The notes under the pieces were generated by a model. The model saw only the letters and a list, made by a program, of their open reading frames with translations. It was not told the origin of the DNA and searched no databases. Position numbers and translations under genes: made by a program. This document shows positions 1 to 10,676 of a stretch of 44,827 nt of DNA, piece after piece. The stretch's first letter is position 1, and every line of letters begins with the position of its first letter. Origin of the DNA: Mycobacterium sp. 852002-50816_SCH5313054-b (lineage in GTDB: Bacteria > Actinomycetota > Actinomycetes > Mycobacteriales > Mycobacteriaceae); contig NZ_LZIC01000039.1 of the NCBI RefSeq assembly GCF_001667185.1, forward strand, positions 1 through 44,827. The letters are read 5' to 3'.

Positions 1-77
1 GGTTGACAAACATTACGAAATAACGGGACCGATGACCCGAGAATGCCTGCTGAGCTGGTTCAATTCGCCTTTGCGCT
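1..77 (+). repeat. Left arm of a 77-bp inverted repeat
   Basis: Bases 1-77 are the reverse complement of 391-467 with only two mismatches (positions 32-33 against 435-436). The arm starts at the window edge, so it may be longer. Its inner 35 bases copy the beginning of the MFS remnant; its outer 40 bases are less GC-rich and I do not recognise them. No transposase lies inside the 467 bp, and a target duplication cannot be judged because the left flank is missing. Confidence 0.9.
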
Positions 78-97
78 GTTCAGGGGCGGCGCCACGG

Positions 98-425
98 CTA
101 AACGGGACCCTCGACAAGCTCCGTCGGTTCCGGTCCATCTGCGTGCGGCGCGGGTGTGGTCGCGTCGCCCTGGAGGGCCGCGGCGTCGGCGAGGTCGACG
201 GCCGCCAGGTCGATGCCCTTGGTCTCGCGGGCGGCCAGGGCGGCGACCGCGCTCACCGCCGCGGTGGCCGCCAGGTACCAAGCGATCGGCACCGAGGACT
301 TGTACGTTTCGAGCAGGCGAACGGCGATGATCGGCGCAAGCGAACCGGCCACGATCGAGGTGACCTGATAGCCGAGCGACACCCCCGAGTAGCGCAAAGG
401 CGAATTGAACCAGCTCAGCAGGCAT
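98..425 (-). pseudogene. C-terminal remnant of an MHS-family MFS transporter
   Basis: Reading down from about 400, the minus strand encodes FNSPLRYSGVSLGYQV followed by two hydrophobic helices, an ARETKGIDL segment and a polar tail ending at the stop at 98-100. This is the last two-helix part of metabolite:H+ symporters of the Rv1200/ProP type. Upstream, an ATG at 425 reads MPAEL, which would join smoothly to FNSPLRYSG if one G in the following GG were removed, so the remnant also carries a one-base frameshift. The ten N-terminal helices are absent from the window. It is probably non-functional. It lies wholly inside the inverted-repeat structure 1-467. The family call is firm for the C-terminus; which transporter it came from is unknown. 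Confidence 0.7.
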
Positions 426-467
426 TCTCGGGTCCGCGGTCCCGTTATTTCGTAATGTTTGTCAACC
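391..467 (-). repeat. Right arm of the 77-bp inverted repeat
   Basis: This is the partner of bases 1-77, identical except for two bases. The 313-bp segment 78-390 between the arms carries the tail of the MFS remnant. The homology stops at 467 on this side as far as can be judged, since the matching position on the other side falls outside the window. Confidence 0.9.
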
Positions 468-530
468 GCTCCGGCTGGTAATGATCCAACAGAGGCGTGC
501 GCGTCGGCCGGCCTTCGCGCCCGTCTAGGT

Positions 531-559
531 CCCGTCGGTTCAGCCCGAGAGCCGACGGG
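531..559. terminator. Hairpin upstream of the thiolase gene
   Basis: CCCGTCGG (531-538) and CCGACGGG (552-559) form a perfect 8-bp stem with a 13-base loop. It sits 41 bp before the ATG at 601. There is no T-run, so it could be a terminator for a gene to the left or a leader structure. The rest of 468-600 shows nothing else I can name. Confidence 0.35.
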
Positions 560-600
560 GCCGCCCTCGTTTACGGGTCCCGCGGAGTAGCGTTCCGCGT

Positions 601-1828
601 ATGGACGGCTCGGCAGGTGTGTGGATCCTGGGCGGCTACCAAAGCGATTTCGCCCGCAACCTCACCAGGGAAGCCCGCGACTTCGCCTCATTGACCGCCG
701 AGGTCGCAGACAGCACGCTCGCCGCCGCGAAAATCGACGCCGCCGATGTCGGCGTCGTCCACGTCGGCAATGCCTTCGGCGAGATGTTCGCGAGCCAGGG
801 TCACCTGGGGGGCGATGCCGGCCACGGTTTGCGACGAACTCTGGGACACCCCGGCCTCGCGGCACGAGGCCGCGTGCGCGTCCGGCAGCGTGGCGGCGCT
901 GGCGGCGATGGCCGATTTGCGGTCGGGCGCGTACGACACCGCGCTGGTGATCGGGATCGAGCTGGAGAAGACGGTGCCGGGCGACACGGCCGCTCAGCAT
1001 CTGGGCGCCGCCGCCTGGACCGGTCACGAAGGGGCCGGCGCGCGCTACCTGTGGCCGTCGATGTTCGCCGAGATCGCCAATGAGTACGACCGGCGCTACG
1101 GCTTGGACGACACGCATCTGCGCGCCATCGCGCAGCTCAACTTCGCCAACGCGCGGCGCAACCCCAACGCCCAAACGCGCGGATGGACGGTTCCCGACCC
1201 GATCACCGACGACGACGCGACCAACCCCGTCACCGAGGGCCGGCTGCGCCGATTCGACTGCAGCCAGATGACCGACGGCGGCGCGGGGGTGGTTTTGGTC
1301 AACGATGCATATCTGCGCGACCACCCGGACGCGCGCCCGATCGGCCGCATCGACGGCTGGGGACACCGCACGGTCGGGCTGGGTCTGCGGCAGAAGCTCG
1401 ACCACTCCGCCGACGATCCGTACGTGCTGCCCCATGTGCGGGCGGCGGTCCTGGATGCCCTGCGCCGCGCGCGGGTGGCGCTCGACGACCTCGACGGGTT
1501 TGAGGTGCACGATTGCTTCACGCCCAGCGAATACCTCGCCATCGACCACATCGGGCTGACCGGCCCGGGCGAGTCGTGGAAGGCCATCGAAAACGGCGAG
1601 ATCGAGATCGGCGGCCGGCTGCCCATCAACCCCAGCGGCGGACTGATCGGTGGCGGTCACCCCGTCGGGGCTTCCGGCGTGCGGATGCTGCTCGACGCGG
1701 CCAAGCAGGTCAGCGGCGCGGCCGGCGACTACCAGGTCGAGGACGCGAGGACGTTCGGCACCCTGAACTTCGGCGGCAGCACCGCCACCACCGTCAGCTT
1801 CGTCGTGAGTGCAACCGAAGGTTCGTAA
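601..1828 (+). pseudogene. Thiolase-family acetyl-CoA acetyltransferase (Rv0914c-like), one-base frameshift
   Basis: The reading frame opens at ATG 601 (GVWILGGYQSDFARN) and runs to the G6 tract at 807-812. The rest of the protein continues in the next frame (LGAMPATVCDELWDTPASRH) to the TAA at 1826-1828. Removing one G gives an uninterrupted 408-residue protein, the usual size for this family. The EAACASGS segment holds the conserved active-site cysteine of thiolases, and GGGHPVGASGVRM is the C-terminal glycine-rich signature. The family resembles SCP2-type thiolases and lipid-transfer acyltransferases, acting on acyl-CoAs. The downstream oxygenase gene begins 2 bp after the stop, so they share an operon. 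Codon use is normal on both sides of the shift, so it is either very recent or a sequencing or assembly error in the homopolymer. Confidence 0.8.
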
Positions 1829-1830
1829 CC

Positions 1831-3345
1831 ATGGATGTTGAAATCGTCGGCAAGTTCCTGTCGACCCTGCCCGAGGACGACGACCACCCCTACCGGACCG
1901 GCCCCTGGCGCCCGCAGACGATGGAGTGGGACGCCGACGACCTCACCGCCGTGGAGGGCGAAATCCCCCGCGATTTGGATGGCGTCTACCTGCGCAACAC
2001 CGAGAACCCGTTGCACCCGGCGCTCAAGACCTATCACCCCTTCGACGGCGACGGCATGCTGCACGTCGTCGGGTTTCGCGACGGAAAGGCCTTCTACCGC
2101 AATCGCTTTGTCCGCACGGATGGATTCCTGGCGGAGAACGAGGCCGGCGAACCGCTGTGGCCGGGCCTGGCCGAGGCGGTGCAACTGGCCAAACGGGAGG
2201 ACGGCTGGGGGGCTCGCACCCGGATGAAGGACGCGTCGAGCACCGACGTGATCGTCCACCGCGGTACCGCGCTGACCAGCTTCTACCAGTGCGGCGACCT
2301 GTACCGGCTCGACCCGTACTCCGCCAACACCCTCGGCAAGGAGACCTGGAACGGGCGCTTCCCCACCGACTGGGGCGTGTCGGCGCATCCGAAGGTGGAC
2401 AGCGAGACCGGTGAGCTGCTGTTCTTCAACTACAGCAAGCAAGAGCCCTACATGCGCTACGGCGTGGTCGACGAGAGCGACGAGCTGGTCCACTACGTGG
2501 ACATCCCGCTGCCCGGCCCGCGGCTGCCGCACGACATGGCGTTCACCGAAAACTACGTGATACTCAACGATTTTCCGTTGTTCTGGGATCCGCGGCTGCT
2601 CGAGCACGACGTGCACCTGCCGCGCTTCCATCCCGACATTCCGTCGCGCTTCGCCGTGCTGCCCCGCCGGGGCTCGACGGACGACATCCGATGGTTCGAG
2701 GCGGACCCGACCTTTGTGCTGCACTTCGTCAACGCCTACGAGGACGGCGACGAGATCGTGCTCGACGGCTTCTTCGAAGGCGATCCCCAGCCGCTCGACA
2801 CCGGCGGAGCCAAGTGGGACAAGCTCTTTCGCTTCCTGGCGCTGGATCGCCTGCAGGCCCGGCTGCACCGGTGGCGCTTCAACCTGGTGACCGGCGCGGT
2901 GAAAGAAGAGCAACTGTCGGAATCGATCACCGAGTTCGGCACCATCAATCCCGGCTACGCCGCGCGCGACTACCGGTACACCTACGCCGCCACAGGCAGA
3001 CCGGGCTGGTTCCTGTTCGACGGCCTGGTCAAACACGATCTGCACACCGGGAGCCAGGAGCGCATCTCCTTCGGCGAGGGTGTCTACGGCAGCGAGACCG
3101 CCATGGCGCCGCGGATCGGCGCAACCGGTGAGGACGACGGCTACCTCGTCACGCTGACCACCGACATGAATGCCGATGCCTCCTACTGCGTGGTCTTCGA
3201 CGCCGCCCGCATCGGTGACGGCCCGGTGTGCAAACTCCAACTCCCCGAACGCATTTCCAGCGGCACGCATTCCACGTGGGCGCCCGGCGATCAGCTGCGG
3301 CGGTGGCACACTGCGGAGTCGGCGGCCAGCGGGCTGGGGCTGTGA
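1831..3345 (+). CDS. Carotenoid cleavage oxygenase family protein (Rv0913c-like)
   Basis: This 504-residue protein belongs to the RPE65/carotenoid oxygenase family, non-heme Fe(II) dioxygenases that split a double bond in carotenoids, apocarotenoids or stilbenes. Family signatures include DLDGVYLRNTENP near residue 45, YHPFDGDGMLHVV near 70, the central SAHPKVD and LPHDMAFTENYVI blocks with their metal-binding histidines, and the final GTHSTWAP block with the last histidine. ATG 1831 is chosen because it lies 2 bp after the thiolase stop and matches the family N-terminus; the frame is open further upstream. It is cotranscribed with the thiolase and the VOC gene that starts 2 bp after its stop. 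The substrate cannot be read from sequence. No signal peptide is seen, so it should be cytosolic or membrane-associated. Confidence 0.9.
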   Translation: MDVEIVGKFLSTLPEDDDHPYRTGPWRPQTMEWDADDLTAVEGEIPRDLDGVYLRNTENPLHPALKTYHPFDGDGMLHVVGFRDGKAFYRNRFVRTDGFLAENEAGEPLWPGLAEAVQLAKREDGWGARTRMKDASSTDVIVHRGTALTSFYQCGDLYRLDPYSANTLGKETWNGRFPTDWGVSAHPKVDSETGELLFFNYSKQEPYMRYGVVDESDELVHYVDIPLPGPRLPHDMAFTENYVILNDFPLFWDPRLLEHDVHLPRFHPDIPSRFAVLPRRGSTDDIRWFEADPTFVLHFVNAYEDGDEIVLDGFFEGDPQPLDTGGAKWDKLFRFLALDRLQARLHRWRFNLVTGAVKEEQLSESITEFGTINPGYAARDYRYTYAATGRPGWFLFDGLVKHDLHTGSQERISFGEGVYGSETAMAPRIGATGEDDGYLVTLTTDMNADASYCVVFDAARIGDGPVCKLQLPERISSGTHSTWAPGDQLRRWHTAESAASGLGL

Positions 3346-3347
3346 CG

Positions 3348-3830
3348 ATGTATCCCGGATCCAACCATCGGGCAACGCACTGGCCCCCGCACTTGGCGCC
3401 GCTCGGCTCCATTCGCTTCGCCCGGCGCTCGTCGAACTTCGAAGAGACAGTGCGGTTTTACCGTGAGCTGGTCGGGCTGCCGCTCTACGAAACGTTCGAG
3501 GCCAGCTACGGCAGCAACGGCGCCATCTTCGGCCTGCCCAGCTGGAACCTGACGCTGGAGATCGTCGAGTCGGTCGAGCCCGTCGCCGTCGATCCCCACG
3601 AACAGTTGTGCCTGTACTTCCCCGACCGGGAGTCGCAGCGGGCGGCGGTCGCGCCCCTGCAGGCCGCGGGCCTGGCACCGGTGGACCAGCACCCGTACTG
3701 GGCGGCGACGGGTGCGGTCACCTATCGCGACCCGGACGGCCGCGAAGTCGTGTTCGCGCCCTTCGTGTTCGGCGTCAACGAGCCCGAGGACAGCACCGGC
3801 TCGGGTAAGCACCAGTTCCCGTCTGCGTGA
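3348..3830 (+). CDS. VOC family (glyoxalase/dioxygenase-fold) protein
   Basis: This 160-residue single-domain protein has the paired beta-alpha-beta-beta-beta modules of the vicinal oxygen chelate fold: SIRFARRSSNFEETVRFYREL near the N-terminus and TYRDPDGREVVFAPFVFG near the C-terminus, the latter typical of glyoxalase and bleomycin-resistance proteins. The ATG lies 2 bp after the oxygenase stop, making it the third gene of the operon. The activity is unknown; the context suggests it handles a product or partner of the oxygenase reaction. The gene converges on the next minus-strand gene, with 4 bp between the two stops. Confidence 0.85.
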   Translation: MYPGSNHRATHWPPHLAPLGSIRFARRSSNFEETVRFYRELVGLPLYETFEASYGSNGAIFGLPSWNLTLEIVESVEPVAVDPHEQLCLYFPDRESQRAAVAPLQAAGLAPVDQHPYWAATGAVTYRDPDGREVVFAPFVFGVNEPEDSTGSGKHQFPSA

Positions 3831-3834
3831 TGCC

Positions 3835-4269
3835 TCAGCGGTCCGGTCGCCCGGAGGCCAGCGCCGCGATCACCGCAATCACGGAGCACGCCACCGCAAA
3901 GCCGGCGCCGACGGCGCCGACGTAGAGTCCATACTCGGCCGACACCGGCGGGTTGACGTTGAGCTTGTAGTACCACGCCGTCAGCGCCACTATGAGCAGC
4001 GAAATCACCAGCGCGGCAACAGAAGCCAGCTTTACCGACAGGCCACGTCCCACCATCGCCCCGGCCACCAGCAGCGTCGAAGACAGCAGCACGATGAGCT
4101 GTCCCGCACCGAAGCCCCTCGGCAGTTCCAGGTTGCCGTGGGCGCCCCCGATGGCGTTGGCCCAGCCGCCGCCGCCCGCCGCCGTCGTGAGCCACGGCAG
4201 CCAGGCGCTGGCCGAAATGAGCAGGGCGAAAAACGCCACCAGCCAACCAGGGCGCAGGCGGCGAGTCAT
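3835..4269 (-). CDS. Small four-helix membrane protein (Rv0912-like)
   Basis: This 144-residue protein begins MTRRLRPGWLVAFFALL, with an arginine-rich cytosolic start and a first helix at about 8-30. Three more hydrophobic segments follow (roughly 50-70, 78-98 and 110-135), ending in a short SGRPDR tail. No catalytic motif is visible, so the function is unknown. It lies 55 bp downstream of the two-domain VOC gene on the same strand and may be cotranscribed with it, as in the M. tuberculosis Rv0911-Rv0912 arrangement. Start ATG 4269 is chosen because the hydrophobic protein begins there; upstream reading is of the arginine/proline type seen in shadow frames. Confidence 0.8.
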   Translation of the reverse strand: MTRRLRPGWLVAFFALLISASAWLPWLTTAAGGGGWANAIGGAHGNLELPRGFGAGQLIVLLSSTLLVAGAMVGRGLSVKLASVAALVISLLIVALTAWYYKLNVNPPVSAEYGLYVGAVGAGFAVACSVIAVIAALASGRPDR

Positions 4270-4324
4270 GGTTGGGAGATTAGCTGACTCGCCGCCGCGC
4301 CGGTGTGACCAACGCCCGGCCGCG

Positions 4325-5098
4325 CTAGCTCTGCAGCGAAGACAGGTTGAAGATGACGCCCGTCGGGTCGGTCGCCGCGGCCAACCGGCCGTAGGGGGTG
4401 TCCTCGGCCGCCTGCACCACCGCGCCGCCGTTGTCGGCGATAACCCGCAGCGTCTTGTCCACATCCTCGGCACCGAAGAAAATCGTCCAATTCGACGGGA
4501 CGCCGTCCGGCAGGCAGCGCGCGCCGTCCATCACGCCGAGCAATTGCTGGCCGCCGAACAACGCGGTGCTGTAACGGAATTCGTCGGTGTCGGAAACTCC
4601 CTCGGTGCGCCACCCGAACAACCCGCCGTAGAAGTCGACCGCGGCGGCGAATTCGCGGGTGGTCAACTGGTGCCACACCGGGGAGCCGGCCTCGCCGATC
4701 ACCTCGAAGCCGCGGTGCTCCAACGGCTGCCACAGCCCGAAGAGCGCGCCGGCCGGGTCGGTCGCCAGGCCCATGTGGCCCTTGGCCGGAATCTCCATCG
4801 GCCCCATGCACGCCGCGCCCCCCGCCGCGGTCGCCGCCGACATGCTCGTGTCGATGTCGGCGGTGTGGAAGTAGGTGACCCATCTGTCCGGCGAGCCAAA
4901 CTCGGGCCGGTTGGCCATCAGGCCGGCGACCTGGTGGCCGTCCTCGGCGGCGTTGATGTATCCGCCGTACTCGGGTCCGGGGGACTCGAACGTCCAGCCG
5001 AAGACCGTGCCGTAGAAGTCCTGGGCGCGGTCGAGATCCGATGTCGTCAAATCGATCCAGCAGGGCGCGCCCAATGGCGCGCCGTCACGGATGGGCAC
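4325..5098 (-). CDS. Two-domain VOC family protein (Rv0911-like)
   Basis: This 257-residue protein has two tandem VOC domains. Domain one starts GAPCWIDLTTSDLDRAQDFY and ends near residue 125 (ATDPAGALFGLWQP). Domain two starts near 140 (GSPVWHQLTTREFAAAVDFY) and ends with AATDPTGVIFNLSSLQS. This duplicated form is common in actinobacteria and is usually annotated as a glyoxalase or hydroxylase of unknown substrate. It is similar to, but separate from, the VOC proteins at 3348 and 26465. No signal peptide is seen. The region just upstream (5099-5191) contains the terminator of the neighbouring toxin-antitoxin operon. Confidence 0.88.
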   Translation of the reverse strand: MPIRDGAPLGAPCWIDLTTSDLDRAQDFYGTVFGWTFESPGPEYGGYINAAEDGHQVAGLMANRPEFGSPDRWVTYFHTADIDTSMSAATAAGGAACMGPMEIPAKGHMGLATDPAGALFGLWQPLEHRGFEVIGEAGSPVWHQLTTREFAAAVDFYGGLFGWRTEGVSDTDEFRYSTALFGGQQLLGVMDGARCLPDGVPSNWTIFFGAEDVDKTLRVIADNGGAVVQAAEDTPYGRLAAATDPTGVIFNLSSLQS

Positions 5099-5162
5099 GA
5101 TGACCTCTCCTTATTGTCGGGTGTCCTGGCCCCGTCTGTGGGGTTCGCACATATCGACTGGA

Positions 5163-5184
5163 GCCGATGCGGAAACTCATCGGC
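5163..5184 (-). terminator. Hairpin after the Rv0910-like gene
   Basis: GCCGATG (5163-5169) and CATCGGC (5178-5184) form a perfect 7-bp stem with an 8-base loop. On the minus strand the hairpin starts 7 bases beyond the stop of the Rv0910-like gene (5192). There is no clear U-tract, which is common for mycobacterial terminators. Confidence 0.5.
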
Positions 5185-5191
5185 GGGGAGG

Positions 5192-5665
5192 TCAGCGGCG
5201 GGCGCCCCCGTGGCCGTTCATGCCCGGATCGGGCGCCGTGAACACCCTGACGAAGTTGCGCAGCGATTGGTTGATGTCGCTGCGCAGCGCAGCGGCGACG
5301 ATCATGCCGATCGGCCCGAACAGCGCCGGACCGCCGAGGTGCACGTCGAATCCGACGATGGAGCCGTCGTCGGTGGGCCGCACTTTGGCCATCAGCTTGA
5401 CCTTGACGCCGCCGACGCCATCCCCGTTCAGGGTCATCCCTTCCGGTGGCTTGTAGCGCACCACCGTCCACTTGATCCGGTTGTACATGCCCTTGACCTC
5501 GACGATCGACTCGACGACCGTCCCCTTGTCGATGTCGTCGGGCAGCGTGCTGCGCCACACCTTATGAATGGTCAGCCAGTCCTTGTACCGCGAGAGATCG
5601 GAGGCGTGCTTCCAGGCCACCTCGGGTGGCAGCGGTACGTCGATGGATCCAGATAGTTTCGCCAT
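5192..5665 (-). CDS. SRPBCC-fold toxin of a type II toxin-antitoxin pair (Rv0910-like)
   Basis: This 157-residue protein starts MAKLSGSIDVPLPPEVAWKH, the classical opening of START/SRPBCC (polyketide cyclase-like) domains. The internal RYKDWLTIHKVW and the C-terminal helix NQSLRNFVRVF fit the same fold, which has a hydrophobic ligand cavity. In M. tuberculosis the orthologue Rv0910 was reported as the toxin paired with Rv0909; that role is knowledge of the family and is not visible in the sequence. The ATG at 5665 lies 4 bp after the antitoxin stop and is preferred over an upstream start that would overlap the antitoxin gene. A hairpin terminator follows. Confidence 0.85.
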   Translation of the reverse strand: MAKLSGSIDVPLPPEVAWKHASDLSRYKDWLTIHKVWRSTLPDDIDKGTVVESIVEVKGMYNRIKWTVVRYKPPEGMTLNGDGVGGVKVKLMAKVRPTDDGSIVGFDVHLGGPALFGPIGMIVAAALRSDINQSLRNFVRVFTAPDPGMNGHGGARR

Positions 5666-5669
5666 GCGC

Positions 5670-5858
5670 TCAGTTCTGCGGGTCGTTGTCGGCGGCAGCA
5701 TCGGCCGCCTTCTTGGCCTCTTCGGCCACCTTGTGGATGGTGTCGGAGTACTTGCCCTGCGTCTTGTCGTCGACGAATTCGCCCGCCTTGTCTATCGCCG
5801 TCTCGACCTTGTCGGCGTTTTGCGACAACAGGTCTTTGGCCTTGTCCAGGAATCCCAT
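5670..5858 (-). CDS. Small helical antitoxin (Rv0909-like)
   Basis: This 62-residue, highly charged alpha-helical protein begins [20 protein letters not shown] and ends in an alanine-rich segment and NDPQN. It contains no cysteine or membrane segment. It has the 'antitoxin' pattern shared by Rv0909 and many actinobacterial paralogues (repeated K-A-G/D-K-A heptads). It sits 35 bp downstream of ctpE and 4 bp upstream of the Rv0910-like toxin, giving the usual antitoxin-first order. The start is fixed by the conserved MGFLDKAK opening; AAGGGACA lies just before it as a plausible ribosome-binding region. Confidence 0.85.
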   Translation of the reverse strand: MGFLDKAKDLLSQNADKVETAIDKAGEFVDDKTQGKYSDTIHKVAEEAKKAADAAADNDPQN

Positions 5859-5893
5859 CTGCGTGTCCCTTCCCCGAGGATTCGCCCGGAATT

Positions 5894-8283
<2,390 letters not shown>

Positions 8284-8287
<4 letters not shown>

Positions 8288-9867
8288 CGGGTGAAGGTCC
8301 CCAGCTTGTCGGAGTCGAAGTATTCCAGGTTCAGGGTATTGCCCGCGAAGACGGCTGTGGACATGGTTCCCGGCGGCGCGTTTTCGCCGGTCACCGGGAA
8401 GGTGAACGTGTCACCGTCCCAGTGCGCCAACGGGAACGTCCGATTCTTCGGCCCCAGCGACAGCTGCAGCGCGCCGTCGTGTGCGGTCACGACGGCCGGG
8501 CCCCAGTAGTCGCTGGCGTAGACGCCCGCGTAGTCGCTGAGCGGTCTGGGCGGCGCGGGGTCGGCCGGGGGCTGCTTGCCGACCAGCGAGCCTTCGGGGT
8601 TGTTCATCCAACCCATCGCCTGCCCGTACTTCTCGGCCCAGTCCTCGCGAATCTGGCCGTACTGCACCAGGTCCATGAACTCGGCGGTCAGCGTCTCCGG
8701 CGCGCCGATGGGTGCGGCGTTGGTGAGCGCGATGATGCCCAGGTCTGCGGACGGCATCACCACGAAGTTCGTCGCCTCCCCCAACGAGAAAGCGCCGGAA
8801 TGGCTGTACTCCGTGCGGCCCGACGAGGCAACCGAGACGTTGAAACCGTACCCGTAGAACCCGGAGCGCGCCGTGGGTGTGGTCGCGGGCGCCGACACGA
8901 CCTGCGCAGTGGTGGCGGGCAGCAGCGCTTCGGGTGACACGATGCGCTGACCTTGATAAGTTCCGTTGCCCAGCAACATGATCAGCCAGTGCGCCATGTC
9001 ATTGACCGACGAACTCACCCCGCCCGCGGCCGACTGGGGATCCGGATCGCGTTGAAACCGCGGCTCCCACTTGTCGCCAACCTTGACGTGGTTGGCCACG
9101 CGGTTCGGCCTGGCGATGAAATCAGCGAAGCGCGAACTCGTGGCCGCCATACCCAGCGGTCGGTACAGCACCTCGTCGGAGAGGTCCTCCCACGGTTTGC
9201 CCGCGGCGGCCGCCACCGCCTCGGCGGCGGCGGTGACGCCGAAGTTGGTGTAGGCGTAGCTGTTCCGAAACGGTGCGAGCGGCAAGTACTTCAGCCGTTC
9301 GAGCACCTGCCGGCGGTCGTAGCCGAGATCCTCGAGCTTGTCACCGGCGTGGTCGGGCAACCCGGAACGATGCGAATACAGGTCGGCGATCGTCGCGTGG
9401 CCGGTGACATAGGGATCACTCAGCGCGAACCACGGCAGCTTGGATACCAAGGGCGTGTCCCAGGCGGCGACGTTGCCGCTGACTTCGTGTGCCACCACCG
9501 TCGCACCGACCGATTTCGACACCGACGCGAGCTGAAAGACGGTGTCGGCGTCGACCTTGTTGTCTTGTGCGTCGCCCTTGCCCGCATCCCTGACACCAAA
9601 CCCTTTGGCATATACCGTCTTTCCGCCATGGACGATCGCCACGGCCATGCCGGGGATGCCGGTGCGCTTCATCAGGTCGCCGACCAGGCCGTCGACCTTC
9701 GTGATGGTGTCGTCGATGCGCCCGGCGGGTATCTCAACACCCGACACCTCGTTGGGCGGCGCGCCAGACGGCGCGGGCGGTGGCGCGGGCGCCGGTGGGG
9801 CGGACCGGCACCCCGTCAACGCGAAGAAGGCCAGCGCCAGAGCGGCCGTCGCCGCGTGTTTCACCAT
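8284..9867 (-). CDS. Serine hydrolase lipoprotein, beta-lactamase/PBP-like family (Rv0907-like)
   Basis: This 527-residue protein opens with a lipoprotein signal peptide and lipobox LTGC (Cys20), followed by a Pro/Ala linker, so it should be membrane-anchored outside the cytoplasm. The penicillin-binding-protein/class C beta-lactamase fold shows the nucleophile motif SVSK (Ser115, Lys118), the YTN motif (Tyr206) and an HSG triad near residue 350 replacing KTG. A C-terminal beta-domain from about 430 ([19 protein letters not shown]) is typical of this esterase group. It is probably an esterase or D-aminopeptidase-like enzyme rather than a true beta-lactamase. It is first in a run with ctpE. 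No gene lies between it and the methyltransferase on the other strand. Confidence 0.9.
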
Positions 9868-10103
9868 GGCCGGACTTTAGCGCGGCGACGAAGCGCGGCG
9901 CGTACGGCGCGTGACAATGACCCAGCTCGGAATGACAATCGATTTAACCTCTTCGACCTGCCGCCGACACGACACGGAGCCACATTATTTACAGGGAAGG
10001 GCGCCGAAAGGTATTCGACATCGACAATCCCTACTGGGAAGCCGTCAAAGATCGCGTCGAGGCCGACAGTTTCCGGGGGAACCCGGTAGTCGGTGAATAC
10101 CGT

Positions 10104-10676
10104 TTGGACCGAAGCGTCGAAGAGAGCATTGCCCGCACCCCCAATCGGCAAAGGCTCGTCAAACAGTACTGCTGGACCATCCCCGACCCCGAGACGGTGG
10201 CGTTCGTGGCCAAGCACGCCAACGGCGGCCTGGTCGATCCGATCGCGGGCACGGGTTATTGGGCCTACCTGCTCGAGCAGCTGGGCGTCGATGTCGTCTG
10301 TTATGACGTGAACGCAGGCAGCGACAAGTGGCATGGCGACCACGCCTACGTCAGGATCAGCGCGAAGGATTGCGCAGAAGCGATGGCATTGCACCCCGAC
10401 AGGACGCTGTTCCTTTCCTGGCCACCCCTTGGCGAGGACGTCGGCGCGCGCACCTTGCTGGCCTACCGAGGGAGTCGCGTGATTTACGTCGGCGACGCCC
10501 GGGGCGGCGCCACCGGCGATGATCAAATGCACCTCATACTCGACACACATTGGACTGCGGTCAATTGCCGTCAGCCGGTCCAGTGGTGGGGTCAACACGA
10601 TTGCGTGACGCTCTACGAGCGCAGGCAGCCTGCACCCCCGGACGGTGAGGAACTCAGAGCCGCCACCACGGGTTGA
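10104..10676 (+). CDS. SAM-dependent methyltransferase-like protein, start codon uncertain
   Basis: The protein has a class I methyltransferase motif I, VDPIAGTGYWAYLLEQLG, an acidic post-I region (VVCYDVN) and LFLSWPP in the place of the catalytic (N/D/S)PPx motif of amino-methylating enzymes. TTG 10104 is the first standard start codon. However, the frame is clearly coding further upstream (FDIDNPYWEAVKDRVEADSF, from 10014), and the only codon with a well-placed Shine-Dalgarno (GGGAAGGG, about 9995-10002) is GTA at 10011. The true start may therefore be non-canonical, or lost by mutation. The protein would be 221 residues from 10011 or 190 from 10104. It is monocistronic and its 3' end overlaps the convergent metallohydrolase by 23 bp. 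Substrate unknown. Confidence 0.7.
   Translation: MDRSVEESIARTPNRQRLVKQYCWTIPDPETVAFVAKHANGGLVDPIAGTGYWAYLLEQLGVDVVCYDVNAGSDKWHGDHAYVRISAKDCAEAMALHPDRTLFLSWPPLGEDVGARTLLAYRGSRVIYVGDARGGATGDDQMHLILDTHWTAVNCRQPVQWWGQHDCVTLYERRQPAPPDGEELRAATTG

Noticed and set aside
1..467. Complete insertion sequence
   Set aside because: The structure has inverted repeats but no transposase, and the arms copy part of a transporter gene instead of typical terminal repeats.
1729..3678. Long minus-strand open frame opposite the carotenoid oxygenase gene
   Set aside because: It is a GC-rich antisense shadow with no recognisable domain and an arginine/valine-rich composition; the plus-strand protein is a clear family member.
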